Positions 1-8,502 of a stretch of 58,740 nt of DNA are shown here, piece after piece. The stretch is from Streptomyces bluensis. Lineage in GTDB: Bacteria > Actinomycetota > Actinomycetes > Streptomycetales > Streptomycetaceae. A program made the position numbers and the translations under genes. The stretch lies in NCBI RefSeq assembly GCF_014650715.1, contig NZ_BMVM01000033.1, forward strand, positions 1 through 58,740, read 5' to 3'. The stretch's first letter is position 1. Every line of letters starts with the position of its first letter. Below the pieces are notes generated by a model that was not told the DNA's origin, searched no databases, and worked only from the letters and a program-made list of their open reading frames with translations.

Positions 1-496
1 CCACCTTGGCCGCATCGGCCTTCGGCGAGGCGGGATCCCAGCTCTCGGGCAGGAACAGGCGCCAGTCGACGGCCGCCGAGGCACTATCGGAAGCCAGGTG
101 CAGCGAGACTCCGGCCTGGCAGTTGGTGACCTTGCCCGCGGTGCCGGTGTACTGCCTGGCCACGCACGCCGAGGCATCCCCGTCCTTGAGGAAGCCGGTG
201 TCATCGATGATCAGCGCGGTCGGCTTGATCACCTGCTGCATCCGCCACGCCAGACGGGCCCGCACGTGCGCCGCATCCCAGGGGCTGGAGGTGATGAAGT
301 GGGCCAGGGCTTGCCGGTTGCCGTCCTCACCCAGCCGGGCGGCCATCGGCTCCACCGACTTACGCCGCCCGTCCAGCAACAGTCCCCGCAGATAGACCTC
401 GCCCCACCGACGCTGATCCGCCCGCGCGAACGGCTCGAACATCTCCGCCGCGAAGTCCTCCAGATCACACCGGACCGCAGCCAACTCCCCGCCCAT
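1..496 (-). mobile_element. IS701-family transposase, N-terminal part, running off the window start
   Basis: The minus strand reads without interruption from ATG at 496 to the window edge, about 165 residues. The stretch IIDDTGFLKDG near residue 90, followed by RQYTGTAGKVTNCQAGVS, is the first catalytic-aspartate region typical of IS701-type DDE transposases. The element end must lie between 497 and about 567, because the bpa stop codon is at 580-582. CTAG occurs at 564-567 and again at 580-583; IS701 elements are known to duplicate a 4-bp YTAR target, so one of these may be the target copy. The C-terminal half and the other terminus are outside the window, so I cannot tell whether the element is intact. 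The family assignment is from motif recognition. Confidence 0.8.
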
Positions 497-579
497 CACA
501 CCCGGTCAACGACACACCCCCTCAAACGGACACGCCACCAGCAAACGAACCTGACCAAGCACTACTAGGTGCTGTCGGC

Positions 580-1110
580 CTAGAGGTACGGCCCGCCCGT
601 GCGTGGCTCCTCAAGGCCGCCCTCGCCGCCGACGCCGGGCGGGAGGGCGCGACGCATCTGCTCCAGCTGAGCCCGCGCGGCCATCTGCTGCGCGAACAGC
701 GTCGTCTGGATCCCGTGGAACAGCCCTTCGAGCCAGCCGACCAGCTGCGCCTGCGCGATCCGCAGTTCCGAGTCGCTGGGGATCGCCTCGTCCATGAAGG
801 GCAGGGAGAGCCGCTCCAGTTCCTCGACGAGCTCGGGAGCCAGCCCGTCCTCCAGCTCCTTCACCGAGCTGGCGTGGATCTCCTTGAGGCGGGCCCGGCT
901 CGCCTCGTCGAGGGGTGCCGCCCGCACCTCCTCCAGAAGCTGCTTGATCATGCTTCCGATGCGCATGACCTTCGCAGGCTGCTCCACCTGCTCCGTCACC
1001 GGAACCTCGCGGGAGTCGTCGTCTCCTCCGCCGCCCAGAGCCATACCGTCCTGGCCGACGACCAGGATCTGTGGGTTCTCGGGCGACCTTTCGTTCCTCG
1101 GCATCTCCAT
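580..1110 (-). CDS. bpa: Bacterial proteasome activator (Bpa/PafE family)
   Basis: About 176 residues with the conserved core of the DUF2587/Bpa family: an N-terminal NPQILVVG segment, a disordered acidic stretch (GGGGDDDS), then a helical bundle from about residue 50 to 150. It ends in GGPYL, matching the C-terminal GQYL-type tail by which Bpa docks into the 20S proteasome alpha-ring pockets and opens the gate without ATP. The protein would act in the cytoplasm on unfolded substrates. Two starts are possible: ATG at 1110 (MEMPRNER, the usual start of the family) or GTG at 1128, which has a better placed GGGGAG. The gene is divergent from a secreted protein, and an IS701 element abuts its stop codon, so its native downstream sequence has probably been displaced. 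Confidence 0.88.
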   Translation of the reverse strand: MEMPRNERSPENPQILVVGQDGMALGGGGDDDSREVPVTEQVEQPAKVMRIGSMIKQLLEEVRAAPLDEASRARLKEIHASSVKELEDGLAPELVEELERLSLPFMDEAIPSDSELRIAQAQLVGWLEGLFHGIQTTLFAQQMAARAQLEQMRRALPPGVGGEGGLEEPRTGGPYL

Positions 1111-1128
1111 GGCGCTATTCTCTCGCAC

Positions 1129-1282
1129 CGTTCCTGCTCCCCTTGACCCGGCTGGTCCACGGTGTCGCGGGGGGGGGCGCCACCCCCGCGGTTACCAGGC
1201 CGCCCGGGATGCCGAGAAGGTTGCGGTATGTGACGCTTTTGTCACTGTCCACGCCCTTTCGCACCGGGAAGGGAGCACCGAC
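1129..1282. promoter_or_regulatory. Divergent promoter region between bpa and a secreted-protein gene
   Basis: This 154-bp spacer separates two divergent starts. The only structure I see is a short inverted repeat, GTGAC at 1230-1234 and GTCAC at 1241-1245 with a 6-nt spacer. The spacing does not match the Streptomyces Crp consensus as I know it. A good ribosome binding site (GGGAAGGGAG) precedes the plus-strand GTG at 1283. Confidence 0.3.
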
Positions 1283-1828
1283 GTGGCTCCATTCCTCACG
1301 GTCCGGTGTCTGACGGCCCTGGCGCTCATGGTCCCGGCGGCCCCCGTCGTGACGGCCCCGGTCGTGACGGCTCTGGTGCCGCCGGTAGACATCGCGCCTC
1401 CCCCGTACGCCGCCGGGCCCACCCCCCGCGCCGAGGAGTCCCGCGCGGGCAGCAGCGCGGGCGAGGGGCGGGAACGGCCGGGGCGGGCCGATGTGGACCC
1501 CGAGCCCAGCGAGACGGCGGCGGACGGTCCGACGGACAAGGCGACCGCCACGGCCCCGGACACGGACACGGATCCGGGTTCGCGCACAGATCCGCCGGGT
1601 TCGGGCACGCGTCCCGCGCACCCGGAGCCCGGCCGGCCCACAGGCGGACCCGACACCCCCGATGAGCCTCGGCAGTCGGGCACCCCCGACCGTCCGTTCT
1701 CCGGTGTCACCCGGCGGGACGCCGTCGAGGGACCCGGGGGGCGGGCCCTCCCGCTCGGCGGGGGCCTGATCCTCATCGGGCTCGGCCTGGGGCTGGCCTT
1801 CGTCGGCCTGCGCGTACGACGGCCGTGA
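1283..1828 (+). CDS. Secreted, Pro/Asp/Thr-rich protein with C-terminal membrane anchor
   Basis: About 181 residues. The N-terminus (VAPFLTVRCLTALALMVPAA) is a signal peptide. The middle, about residues 35 to 150, is low-complexity and rich in Pro, Thr, Asp, Glu and Gly with no recognisable fold. The C-terminus is a single hydrophobic helix (LPLGGGLILIGLGLGLAFVG) ending in RVRRP, a positive stop-transfer. It therefore looks like a cell-surface protein held by one helix, with no LPXTG motif. The GTG start at 1283 is chosen because GGGAAGGGAG lies 7 nt upstream and the signal peptide begins there. The function is unknown. It faces the 3' end of the quinone oxidoreductase gene. Confidence 0.6.
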   Translation: MAPFLTVRCLTALALMVPAAPVVTAPVVTALVPPVDIAPPPYAAGPTPRAEESRAGSSAGEGRERPGRADVDPEPSETAADGPTDKATATAPDTDTDPGSRTDPPGSGTRPAHPEPGRPTGGPDTPDEPRQSGTPDRPFSGVTRRDAVEGPGGRALPLGGGLILIGLGLGLAFVGLRVRRP

Positions 1829-1860
1829 GGCTCCCCAGGCCGCTGCCAGGGCCTGAGGAC

Positions 1861-2841
1861 CTACGGCGCCACCAGCAGCACCTTCCCGACGTGCCCGCTC
1901 TCCTCCAGCACGTGGTGGGCCGCGGCCGCCTCACTCATCGGCACCTCGCGGTCGATGACCGGACGTACGTGGCCGGCGGCGACGAGCGGCCACACGTGTT
2001 CCCGTACGGCCGCGACGATGGCGGTCTTCTCGTCGGCCGGGCGGGCCCGCAGGCTGGTCGCGCTGATCGCTGCCCGCTTGCCGAGGAGCACACCGATGTT
2101 CAACTCGCCCTTGGCTCCGCCCTGTAGGCCGATGATCGCGAGGCGGCCGTTGACGGCGAGGGCGTTCACGTTCCGTTCGAGGTACTTGGCGCCCATGATG
2201 TCGAGGATGACGTCCGCGCCCGCGCCGTCCGTGGCCCGCTTGATCTCCTCGACGAAGTCCTGCTCGCGGTAGTTGACGAGGATGTCCGCGCCCAGCGCGG
2301 CGCAGTGGTCCAGCTTCTCCTTGCTGCCCGCCGTGACGGCGACCTTCGCACCGACCGCCTTGGCGAGCTGGATCGCCATCGTGCCGATACCGCTGGAGCC
2401 GCCGTGCACGAGGAGGGTCTCGCCGGGGCGGAGGTGGGCGATCATGAAGACGTTCGACCAGACGGTGCAGGCGACCTCGGGCAGCGCGGCCGCCTGCCGG
2501 ACGTCGAGCCCGGTGGGCACGGGCAGGAGCTGACCGGCGGGTACGGCGACCTTCTCCGCGTAACCGCCGCCGGAGAGCAGCGCGCACACCTCGTCGCCGA
2601 CCGCCCACCCGGAGACGCCGGGGCCCAGCGCGGCGATCCGCCCTGAGCACTCCAGGCCGGGATACGGGGAGGCGCCGGGCGGCGGATCGTAGTAGCCCAG
2701 CCGCTGGAGCAGGTCGGCGCGGTTCACGGCGCTTGCCGCCACCTCGATGAGCACTTCGCCCTCGCCGGGCTCCGGGTCGGGGACCTCGTCCCACACCAGG
2801 GCCTCGGGTCCGCCGGGTTCGGGAATCGTGATCGCATGCAT
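1861..2841 (-). CDS. NAD(P)H:quinone oxidoreductase, PIG3-type MDR protein
   Basis: 326 residues of the zinc-independent medium-chain dehydrogenase/reductase superfamily. The N-terminal GroES-like domain starts MHAITIPEPGGPEALVW and contains AASAVNRADLLQR and a YPGLECSG segment. The Rossmann domain has LVHGGSSGIGTMAIQLAKAVGAK around residue 145. The sequence best fits the PIG3/TIGR02824 family of quinone oxidoreductases, which reduce small quinones with NADPH in the cytosol. No structural-zinc cysteine cluster is present, consistent with a quinone reductase and not an alcohol dehydrogenase. It is transcribed alone. A longer upstream reading in the same frame lacks family similarity, so ATG at 2841 is preferred. 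Confidence 0.85.
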   Translation of the reverse strand: MHAITIPEPGGPEALVWDEVPDPEPGEGEVLIEVAASAVNRADLLQRLGYYDPPPGASPYPGLECSGRIAALGPGVSGWAVGDEVCALLSGGGYAEKVAVPAGQLLPVPTGLDVRQAAALPEVACTVWSNVFMIAHLRPGETLLVHGGSSGIGTMAIQLAKAVGAKVAVTAGSKEKLDHCAALGADILVNYREQDFVEEIKRATDGAGADVILDIMGAKYLERNVNALAVNGRLAIIGLQGGAKGELNIGVLLGKRAAISATSLRARPADEKTAIVAAVREHVWPLVAAGHVRPVIDREVPMSEAAAAHHVLEESGHVGKVLLVAP

Positions 2842-3001
2842 GAGGGGGAACCTACTCCGCCCGGCCGCCCTGCGTCCCGGGTCACGGACCGGTAGTCGTA
2901 CGGCCGCACGGGTCCCGCGCCGATGAGTTCCGGAGATCCGCGCGGTCTCCCCTTCTACTGACCCGTGAACCGGGCCCCGTAACGCGGAAGGACCCCATGA
3001 C

Positions 3002-4084
3002 ATGAGCCCACAGACGTCCGGCCTCGCGATCGAGACCGCGGGTCTGGTGAAGACGTTCGGCGAGACCCGTGCCGTGGACGGCGTCGACCTCTCCGTGCCG
3101 GCCGGCACGGTGTACGGCGTCCTCGGCCCGAACGGTGCCGGCAAGACCACCACCGTGAAGATGCTCGCCACCCTGCTGCGCCCCGACGGCGGCGAGGCCC
3201 ATGTCTTCGGCCACGACATCGTCCGGGAAGCCGACGACGTGCGGAGCAGGGTCAGCCTGACGGGCCAGTACGCGTCCGTGGACGAGGACCTCACCGGCGC
3301 CGAGAACCTGGTGCTGCTCGGCCGTCTCCTCGGCCACCACAAGAAGGCCGCCCGGCAGCGCGGCGAACAGCTGCTGGAGGCCTTCGGGCTGACCGAGGCG
3401 GCGGCGAAGCAGGTCAAGCACTACTCGGGCGGCATGCGGCGCCGTATCGACATCGCGGCGTCCATCCTCAACACGCCCGATCTGCTCTTCCTCGACGAGC
3501 CGACGACCGGTCTCGACCCGCGCAGCCGGAACCAGGTGTGGGACATCGTGCGCGCGGTCGTCGCCCAGGGCACGACCGTACTGCTGACCACCCAGTACCT
3601 GGACGAGGCCGACCAGCTGGCGTCCCGGATCGCCGTCATCGACCGCGGCCGGGTGATCGCGGAGGGCACGAAGGGCGAGCTGAAGGCGTCCGTCGGGGCC
3701 GGTTCCGTGCACCTGCGGCTGCGCGACCCGGCACAGCGCCCACAGGCCGAGGAGGTACTGCGGCTGGCGCTCGACGCCGAGGTGCAGCGGGAGCCCGACC
3801 CGGTGGCACTGACAGCGCGGGTGGGCGGGGGCGCGGCGGGCGGGCGGGGTGCGGCCGAGCAGGCGGCCCGCGCGCTCGCCGAGCTGACCCGCGTCGGCAT
3901 CACCGTCGACGACTTCTCGCTGGGCCAGCCCAGCCTGGACGAGGTCTTCCTCGCCCTCACCGGACACGACACCCGGACGCGGGACGCACAGGGCACGCGG
4001 GACGCACAGGGCACGCAGGGCCGACAGGGCCATCAGGTCGACGACACCGAGCTTCACGACACGAAGGGCGAGGCGGCGGCATGA
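3002..4084 (+). CDS. ABC exporter ATP-binding protein, DrrA type
   Basis: 360 residues. Walker A is GPNGAGKTTT near residue 45, the signature is YSGGMRRR, Walker B is LLFLDEPTTGLD, and the D-loop and H-loop follow, so this is a complete nucleotide-binding domain. A DrrA-type C-terminal domain follows (about 225 to 320). The last 35 residues are an unusual hydrophilic tail made of RDAQGT repeats, encoded by a direct DNA repeat around 3976-4015. Members of this family power ABC-2 permeases exporting antibiotics or lipids. The ATG at 3002 has GGAAGGA about 9 nt upstream. The stop overlaps the permease start (ATGA), so the two are translationally coupled. Confidence 0.9.
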   Translation: MSPQTSGLAIETAGLVKTFGETRAVDGVDLSVPAGTVYGVLGPNGAGKTTTVKMLATLLRPDGGEAHVFGHDIVREADDVRSRVSLTGQYASVDEDLTGAENLVLLGRLLGHHKKAARQRGEQLLEAFGLTEAAAKQVKHYSGGMRRRIDIAASILNTPDLLFLDEPTTGLDPRSRNQVWDIVRAVVAQGTTVLLTTQYLDEADQLASRIAVIDRGRVIAEGTKGELKASVGAGSVHLRLRDPAQRPQAEEVLRLALDAEVQREPDPVALTARVGGGAAGGRGAAEQAARALAELTRVGITVDDFSLGQPSLDEVFLALTGHDTRTRDAQGTRDAQGTQGRQGHQVDDTELHDTKGEAAA

Positions 4085-4929
4085 GCACCGTGACCCCCAC
4101 CGAGAGCAAGGAACTCGCCCCCGTCAGCGCCGAGTCGCTGGCCGCGCTGCTGATCGCCAAGGAGCGGCCGCCGCGCCCCAGCGCCCTGTCGGCCTCGGTG
4201 ACCTTCGGCTGGCGGGCCATGCTCAAGATCAAGCACGTGCCGGAGCAGCTCTTCGACGTCACCGTCTTCCCCGTCATGATGGTGCTGATGTTCACGTATC
4301 TCTTCGGCGGCGCCCTGGCCGGGTCGCCGAGGGAGTACATCCAGTTCCTGCTGCCGGGCATCGTGGTGATGTCGGTCGTGATGATCACGATGTACACGGG
4401 CGTCTCGGTCAACACGGACATCGAGAAGGGTGTCTTCGACCGGTTCCGCTCGCTGCCGATCTGGCGGCCGTCGACGATGGTCGGCTATCTGCTGGGCGAC
4501 GCCCTGCGCTACACGATCGCGTCCGTGGTGATGCTGACCGTCGGTCTGATCCTGGGCTACCGCCCGGACGGCGGGGTCACGGGCGTGCTCGCCGGGATCG
4601 CCCTGCTGCTCGTCTTCTCGTTCGCGTTCTCGTGGATCTGGACGATGTTCGGTCTGATGCTGCGCACCGAGAAGTCCGTGATGGGCGTCAGCATGATGGT
4701 GATCTTCCCGCTGACCTTCCTGTCCAACGTCTTCGTCGACCCGAGGACCATGCCGGGCTGGCTCCAGGCGTTCGTCAACAACAGCCCGATCACCCATCTG
4801 GGCTCGGCGGTGCGGGGGTTGATGGCGGGTGACTGGCCGACCGCGGAGATCGCCTGGTCGCTGGGCTGGTCGGCACTGTTCGTGCTGGTCTTCGGACCGA
4901 TCACGATGCGGCTCTACAACCGCAAGTAG
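4081..4929 (+). CDS. ABC-2 type exporter permease, DrrB type
   Basis: 282 residues with a cytoplasmic N-terminus of about 45 residues, six predicted membrane segments, and the ABC-2 motif region near FLSNVFVDPRTMPGWLQ before the last two helices. It forms the membrane half of the exporter with the preceding ATPase. The substrate cannot be told from sequence; relatives export anthracyclines, other hydrophobic drugs or cell-envelope lipids. It overlaps the ATPase gene by 4 nt and is followed by a strong hairpin that ends the operon. Confidence 0.9.
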   Translation: MSTVTPTESKELAPVSAESLAALLIAKERPPRPSALSASVTFGWRAMLKIKHVPEQLFDVTVFPVMMVLMFTYLFGGALAGSPREYIQFLLPGIVVMSVVMITMYTGVSVNTDIEKGVFDRFRSLPIWRPSTMVGYLLGDALRYTIASVVMLTVGLILGYRPDGGVTGVLAGIALLLVFSFAFSWIWTMFGLMLRTEKSVMGVSMMVIFPLTFLSNVFVDPRTMPGWLQAFVNNSPITHLGSAVRGLMAGDWPTAEIAWSLGWSALFVLVFGPITMRLYNRK

Positions 4930-5017
4930 CCGTATGGCCTCGGGGTGCCGTACGGCTACAGGGGTGTTGTAGGGCTACGGGGCCGCCGTAGGGCCACGGG
5001 GGTGCCGTACGGCGCTG

Positions 5018-5048
5018 GGGGCGCCCGCCGATCTCGCGCGGGCGCCCC
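5018..5048. terminator. Bidirectional hairpin terminator between convergent genes
   Basis: An 11-bp perfect inverted repeat (GGGGCGCCCGC at 5018-5028, its complement at 5038-5048) with a 9-nt loop lies between the ABC permease and the convergent K+ channel gene. There is no T-tract, which is common for Streptomyces terminators. Confidence 0.75.
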
Positions 5049-5068
5049 TCACTGTGCTCCGGGGCTGG

Positions 5069-6166
5069 TCAGTCCTGGGGCAGTGGCCGCTTGTCCGGCG
5101 CGACCCTGGTGCTCTTGGTGGCCCGGACTATGGTGATGAGCCGGTCCGTCACCTGGAGTTCACCCACGGACGGGTCGTCGTAGCCGAGCACCCGGTGGCC
5201 TCGTACGACACTGACGACAAGGTCGTCGGTCTCCCGCACACCAAGCCCCACCTCGGCCTTGATGACGGGGCGTTCGACGATGTCCAGCCCACTGCCCTGC
5301 TGGATGAGGTCCTCCATGACCATGCCCGCGGCGGGGCTGAGTACGGAGAGCCCGAGCAGCCGTCCGGCCGCGCTGGCACTGGTGATGACCATGTCGGCCC
5401 CGGACTGCTTCAGCAGCGGCGCGTTCTCCTCTTCCCGCACGGCGACCACGATCTTCGCCGAGCGGTTGAGCTGCCGGGCCGTGAGAACGGCGAGAACCGC
5501 GGTGTCGTCCCGCTGCGTGGCGATGATGATCTGCCGCGCCTTCTGCGCCTCGGCCCGTAGGAGCACATCACTGCGGGTGGCGTCTCCCACCACCCCCGCG
5601 TACCCGTGGGCCGTTGCCGCCTCGACCACCTTGGAGCTGGGGTCGACGATCACGACCTGTTCCTTCTTCAGCCCCTGTGCGCAGACGGTCTGGATCGCCG
5701 ACCGTCCCTTCGTTCCGAAGCCGACAACAACGGTGTGATCCCTCAAAGCCGTCCTCCAGCGGTTCTGTCGCCATTCCTCACGTGTGCGCTCCGTGAGGAC
5801 CTCAAGCGTGGTGCCGACCAGGATGATCAGGAACAGCACGCGCAGGGGCGTGATCACGAAGATGTTGGTGAGCCGGGCGGCGTCACTGACCGGGGTGATG
5901 TCGCCGTAGCCGGTCGTAGAGAGGGTGACGGTCGCGTAGTAGAAGGAGTCGAGGAGGTCGACACCGTCGTTGGCGTTGTCCCTGTATCCGTCGTGGTCGG
6001 CGTAGACGATGAGGGCGGTCGCGACCAGCACGAACAGGGCCATCGCCAGCCGCTTGGCGACCTGCCGGATCGGGCGCTCGACAGCCCGTCTGGGGAGCTT
6101 CACCTGATGGGTCGCGAGCCGCTCGTCCGCACGTCGAGCGATCATGTCCTGGCCCGGAAGTTTCAC
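5069..6166 (-). CDS. Potassium channel with RCK/TrkA-N domain
   Basis: About 365 residues. An N-terminal membrane helix (LAMALFVLVATALIVYADH) is followed by a pore loop with the selectivity filter TTGYGD, a second helix, then an RCK domain: VVVGFGTKGRSA is the Rossmann glycine-rich loop, and a second TrkA-C-like lobe reaches the C-terminus. This is the 2-TM-plus-RCK plan of MthK-like channels gated by cytosolic ligands. The GTG at 6166 overlaps the moeA stop (GTGA), suggesting coupling; ATG at 6145 is an alternative start but is poorly spaced from AGGA. Its role beside molybdenum-cofactor genes is not obvious. Confidence 0.85.
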   Translation of the reverse strand: MKLPGQDMIARRADERLATHQVKLPRRAVERPIRQVAKRLAMALFVLVATALIVYADHDGYRDNANDGVDLLDSFYYATVTLSTTGYGDITPVSDAARLTNIFVITPLRVLFLIILVGTTLEVLTERTREEWRQNRWRTALRDHTVVVGFGTKGRSAIQTVCAQGLKKEQVVIVDPSSKVVEAATAHGYAGVVGDATRSDVLLRAEAQKARQIIIATQRDDTAVLAVLTARQLNRSAKIVVAVREEENAPLLKQSGADMVITSASAAGRLLGLSVLSPAAGMVMEDLIQQGSGLDIVERPVIKAEVGLGVRETDDLVVSVVRGHRVLGYDDPSVGELQVTDRLITIVRATKSTRVAPDKRPLPQD

Positions 6167-6174
6167 GTGAAACA
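6159..6174. promoter_or_regulatory. parS: parS centromere site (ParB binding)
   Basis: The 14-bp palindrome GTTTCACGTGAAAC at 6160-6173 is a perfect match to the core of the bacterial parS consensus; the 16-mer differs from the common TGTTTCACGTGAAACA only in its first base. Streptomyces chromosomes carry about twenty parS sites clustered around oriC that nucleate ParB. Here the site lies exactly over the moeA stop codon and the K+ channel start. Confidence 0.85.
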
Positions 6175-7551
6175 CACCTGAATTCCCGCAGTCGCCCATG
6201 GCAGTTCGAGGAGCTCCAGCTCCTGTCCGGTGCGAACGCCACCCGGCGGTACGACGGCCAGGGCGTCGGCGGTGGCGATACCGCGCAGCATGGCGGGACC
6301 GTTGTAGTGCAGCGGTACGGCCCGGTCGGCGCGCCGGGCGACCGGGACGAGCCGGGTGTCGCGCGGGTGGCCGTGCACGGAGTCCTGGAGCGGCAGCGCG
6401 TACGGCTCCGGGGCGGCGCGTCCCGCAAGGGTCCGCAGCAGGGGCTCGGCGAGGGTGAGCAGCCCGGAGACGGCCGCGAGGGGGTTGCCGGGAAGTCCGA
6501 CGAGGTGCTGGTTCTTCCTCGTCCTGGCCAGGAGCATCGGGTGGCCGGGACGCACCTGGACACCGTCCACGAGGAGCTCGGCACCGAGGCGGCGCAGGGT
6601 GGGGTGGACGTGGTCGACGGGCCCCGAGGCCGTGCCGCCGGTGGTGACGATCAGGTCGGCGGGGGAGTTCTTCAGGGCCTCGTACAGGGCATCGGCGTCG
6701 TCCCCGATCCTGCGGACGGTCACGATCTCGGCGCCGAGCGCCCGCAGCCAGGGCGGCAGCATGGGGCCGAGCGCGTCCCTGATCAGGCCGTCGTGCGGAC
6801 GGCCTTCGGTGAGCAACTCGTCGCCCAGGACCAGGACTTCGGCCCTCGGACGAGGGATGGCGGTGACGGTGTCGTACCCGGCGGCCGCGGCCAGCCCGAG
6901 CACGGGCGGGGTGATCAGGGTGCCGAGCGGCAGGAGCTGGTCGCCGCTGCGGCACTCCTGGCCACGCGGCCGGATGTCCTGACCATGGACGACCGTGGGG
7001 GTCCCACCCGGTCGAGCGGCGTCGGGAGCTTGCGGGAGGGTCGCGTACAGCCGGCCGTTGTCGTCGATGCGGCCGTGCTCGCTGCGCAGGACGGCCGTGC
7101 TGTCCTGGGGGACGCGGGCGCCGGTGGCGATACGGACGGCCTCGCCGTCGGTGAGGGGTTCGGGCTGGGCGTGCCCGGCCAGCACGCCGTCCTCGCGTAC
7201 GTGCCAGGGGCCGGGGCCCGCGACCGCCCAGCCGTCCATCGCGGAGGTGTCGAAGGACGGGAGGTCGGTGAGGGCCGTGAGGGGGGCCGCGAGGACCAGG
7301 CCGAGGGCGGCGTCGAGGGTGACGGAGGCGGGGGTACGGCGCCGGACCGAGCGGGCGGCGCGCTCGGCGAGGGCGCGGGCCTCCGGCCAGGGCGTGCCCC
7401 GGTGACGGGTGTCCTCGGCGGAGTGCGGTGTCCGCGCGGCGGGCGTGGACGGCGACGGGGTGGACGGTGTGCCGAGTCGGCGCCTGCCCCTGTCGTTGAC
7501 CATGGCCAGCGCCTCCTCCACGTCGAGTTCCTCGGCGTCCTGGGCGGTCAT
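6163..7551 (-). CDS. moeA: Molybdopterin molybdenumtransferase MoeA
   Basis: 462 residues. MoeA inserts molybdate into adenylated molybdopterin, the last step of molybdenum-cofactor synthesis. The FDTSAMDGWAV motif (about residue 107), ATGARVP, the TTGGTASGPVDHV molybdopterin-binding loop and GLPGNPLAAVSG are all present, as is the C-terminal domain IV. The first 60 residues are a Pro/Ser/Thr-rich, probably disordered extension. The start overlaps the upstream mobA-like gene (ATGA) and the stop overlaps the channel gene (GTGA), so the three form one tightly coupled operon. Confidence 0.92.
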   Translation of the reverse strand: MTAQDAEELDVEEALAMVNDRGRRRLGTPSTPSPSTPAARTPHSAEDTRHRGTPWPEARALAERAARSVRRRTPASVTLDAALGLVLAAPLTALTDLPSFDTSAMDGWAVAGPGPWHVREDGVLAGHAQPEPLTDGEAVRIATGARVPQDSTAVLRSEHGRIDDNGRLYATLPQAPDAARPGGTPTVVHGQDIRPRGQECRSGDQLLPLGTLITPPVLGLAAAAGYDTVTAIPRPRAEVLVLGDELLTEGRPHDGLIRDALGPMLPPWLRALGAEIVTVRRIGDDADALYEALKNSPADLIVTTGGTASGPVDHVHPTLRRLGAELLVDGVQVRPGHPMLLARTRKNQHLVGLPGNPLAAVSGLLTLAEPLLRTLAGRAAPEPYALPLQDSVHGHPRDTRLVPVARRADRAVPLHYNGPAMLRGIATADALAVVPPGGVRTGQELELLELPWATAGIQVCFT

Positions 7552-8477
7552 CCGGCGTCCGGCCCGGCGTCGGGCGTGTTCTCGTCCGCCCAGCGGAGGG
7601 CCAGTGCGGCGGCCTTGCGGGCGGCCTCGGCGACCGCCTCAGGGCCGCCCTCGGCGCGGGCCGCGGCGTACCCGACGAGGAACGTGGTCAGCGGGGCCGC
7701 GGGACGGGCCACTCCGTGGGCGGCGTCGCGAGCGAGATCGAGCAGAGTGCCCGTGTCGACATCGAGGTCGATGCCCAGCTCGTCCTTGACTGCGGAAATC
7801 CATTCATCCAACACGTGCCCATGCTCCCTGATCTGAGCCCGGGCGGCGGCGATGTCCTCCCAGGTGTCACAGTCGAACGACGCGACGGGGTCGGCGATAC
7901 GGGTGAGATCGAGCGCGCCGGTGAGCCGCCGCAGGGGCAGACCGGTGAGTCCGCCCTGCCCGGCGGTGAGCGCGGTGAGTTCGCGGCGCAGGGCCTCGGC
8001 CCGGTACGCGGCGACGAGGGGCTGGTCACGGCCGTCGGGGTCGGTGAGCAGCACGCCCTCGGAACCATGCGTTCCCAGGCCGTCCAGCAGCCGCCGTACC
8101 GTCGTCTCCTGAAGGAACGGCAGATCGGCGGAGAGCACGACGACGTACGGCGCTCTGGTGTGCCGGAGACCGGCCTCCAGCGCGGCGAGCGGGCCGCCGC
8201 CGGGCGGGTCCTCGCGGGCCCACACCACCGGCCGTGCCGTCGGCCGGGGTTCGGCCACGACCACCGTGGTGCCGCTCCCGGCGCATGCGGCCAGCACCCG
8301 GTCGAGCAGCGCCCGGCCGCCCACGCGCACCCCGGGCTTGTCCGCGCCGCCGAGCCGCCGGGCGGCGCCCCCGGCGAGCACGACGGCGTCGTACACCGGC
8401 CCGGCAGCGTCGTGCGCGTCGGCGGCTGCGGCGCGGGGCTGCGGCTGCGGCTGCCCCGGAGGGTCGTACGCGGTCAC
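7548..8477 (-). CDS. mobA: MobA-like nucleotidyltransferase fused to a DUF6457 domain
   Basis: About 309 residues with two parts. Residues 28 to about 220 form a MobA-type NTP transferase: VVLAGGAARRLGGADKP is the nucleotide-binding loop and SADLPFL supplies the metal-binding aspartate. MobA attaches GMP to molybdopterin. From about residue 222 a helical domain (HVLDEWISAVKDELGID to FLVGYAAAR) matches DUF6457, usually a separate small protein beside Mo-cofactor genes, so this is a fusion. The start is taken as GTG at 8477. It overlaps moeA by 4 nt. A generic cytidylyl/guanylyl-transferase role is the alternative. Confidence 0.82.
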   Translation of the reverse strand: MTAYDPPGQPQPQPRAAAADAHDAAGPVYDAVVLAGGAARRLGGADKPGVRVGGRALLDRVLAACAGSGTTVVVAEPRPTARPVVWAREDPPGGGPLAALEAGLRHTRAPYVVVLSADLPFLQETTVRRLLDGLGTHGSEGVLLTDPDGRDQPLVAAYRAEALRRELTALTAGQGGLTGLPLRRLTGALDLTRIADPVASFDCDTWEDIAAARAQIREHGHVLDEWISAVKDELGIDLDVDTGTLLDLARDAAHGVARPAAPLTTFLVGYAAARAEGGPEAVAEAARKAAALALRWADENTPDAGPDAG

Positions 8478-8502
8478 CCCCCGAGTATGCGCGCCACGGC
8501 GA

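Noticed and set aside
1229..1246. Crp-type operator GTGAC-N6-GTCAC
   Set aside because: Arm spacing does not match the Streptomyces Crp consensus, and arms of 5 bp are expected by chance.
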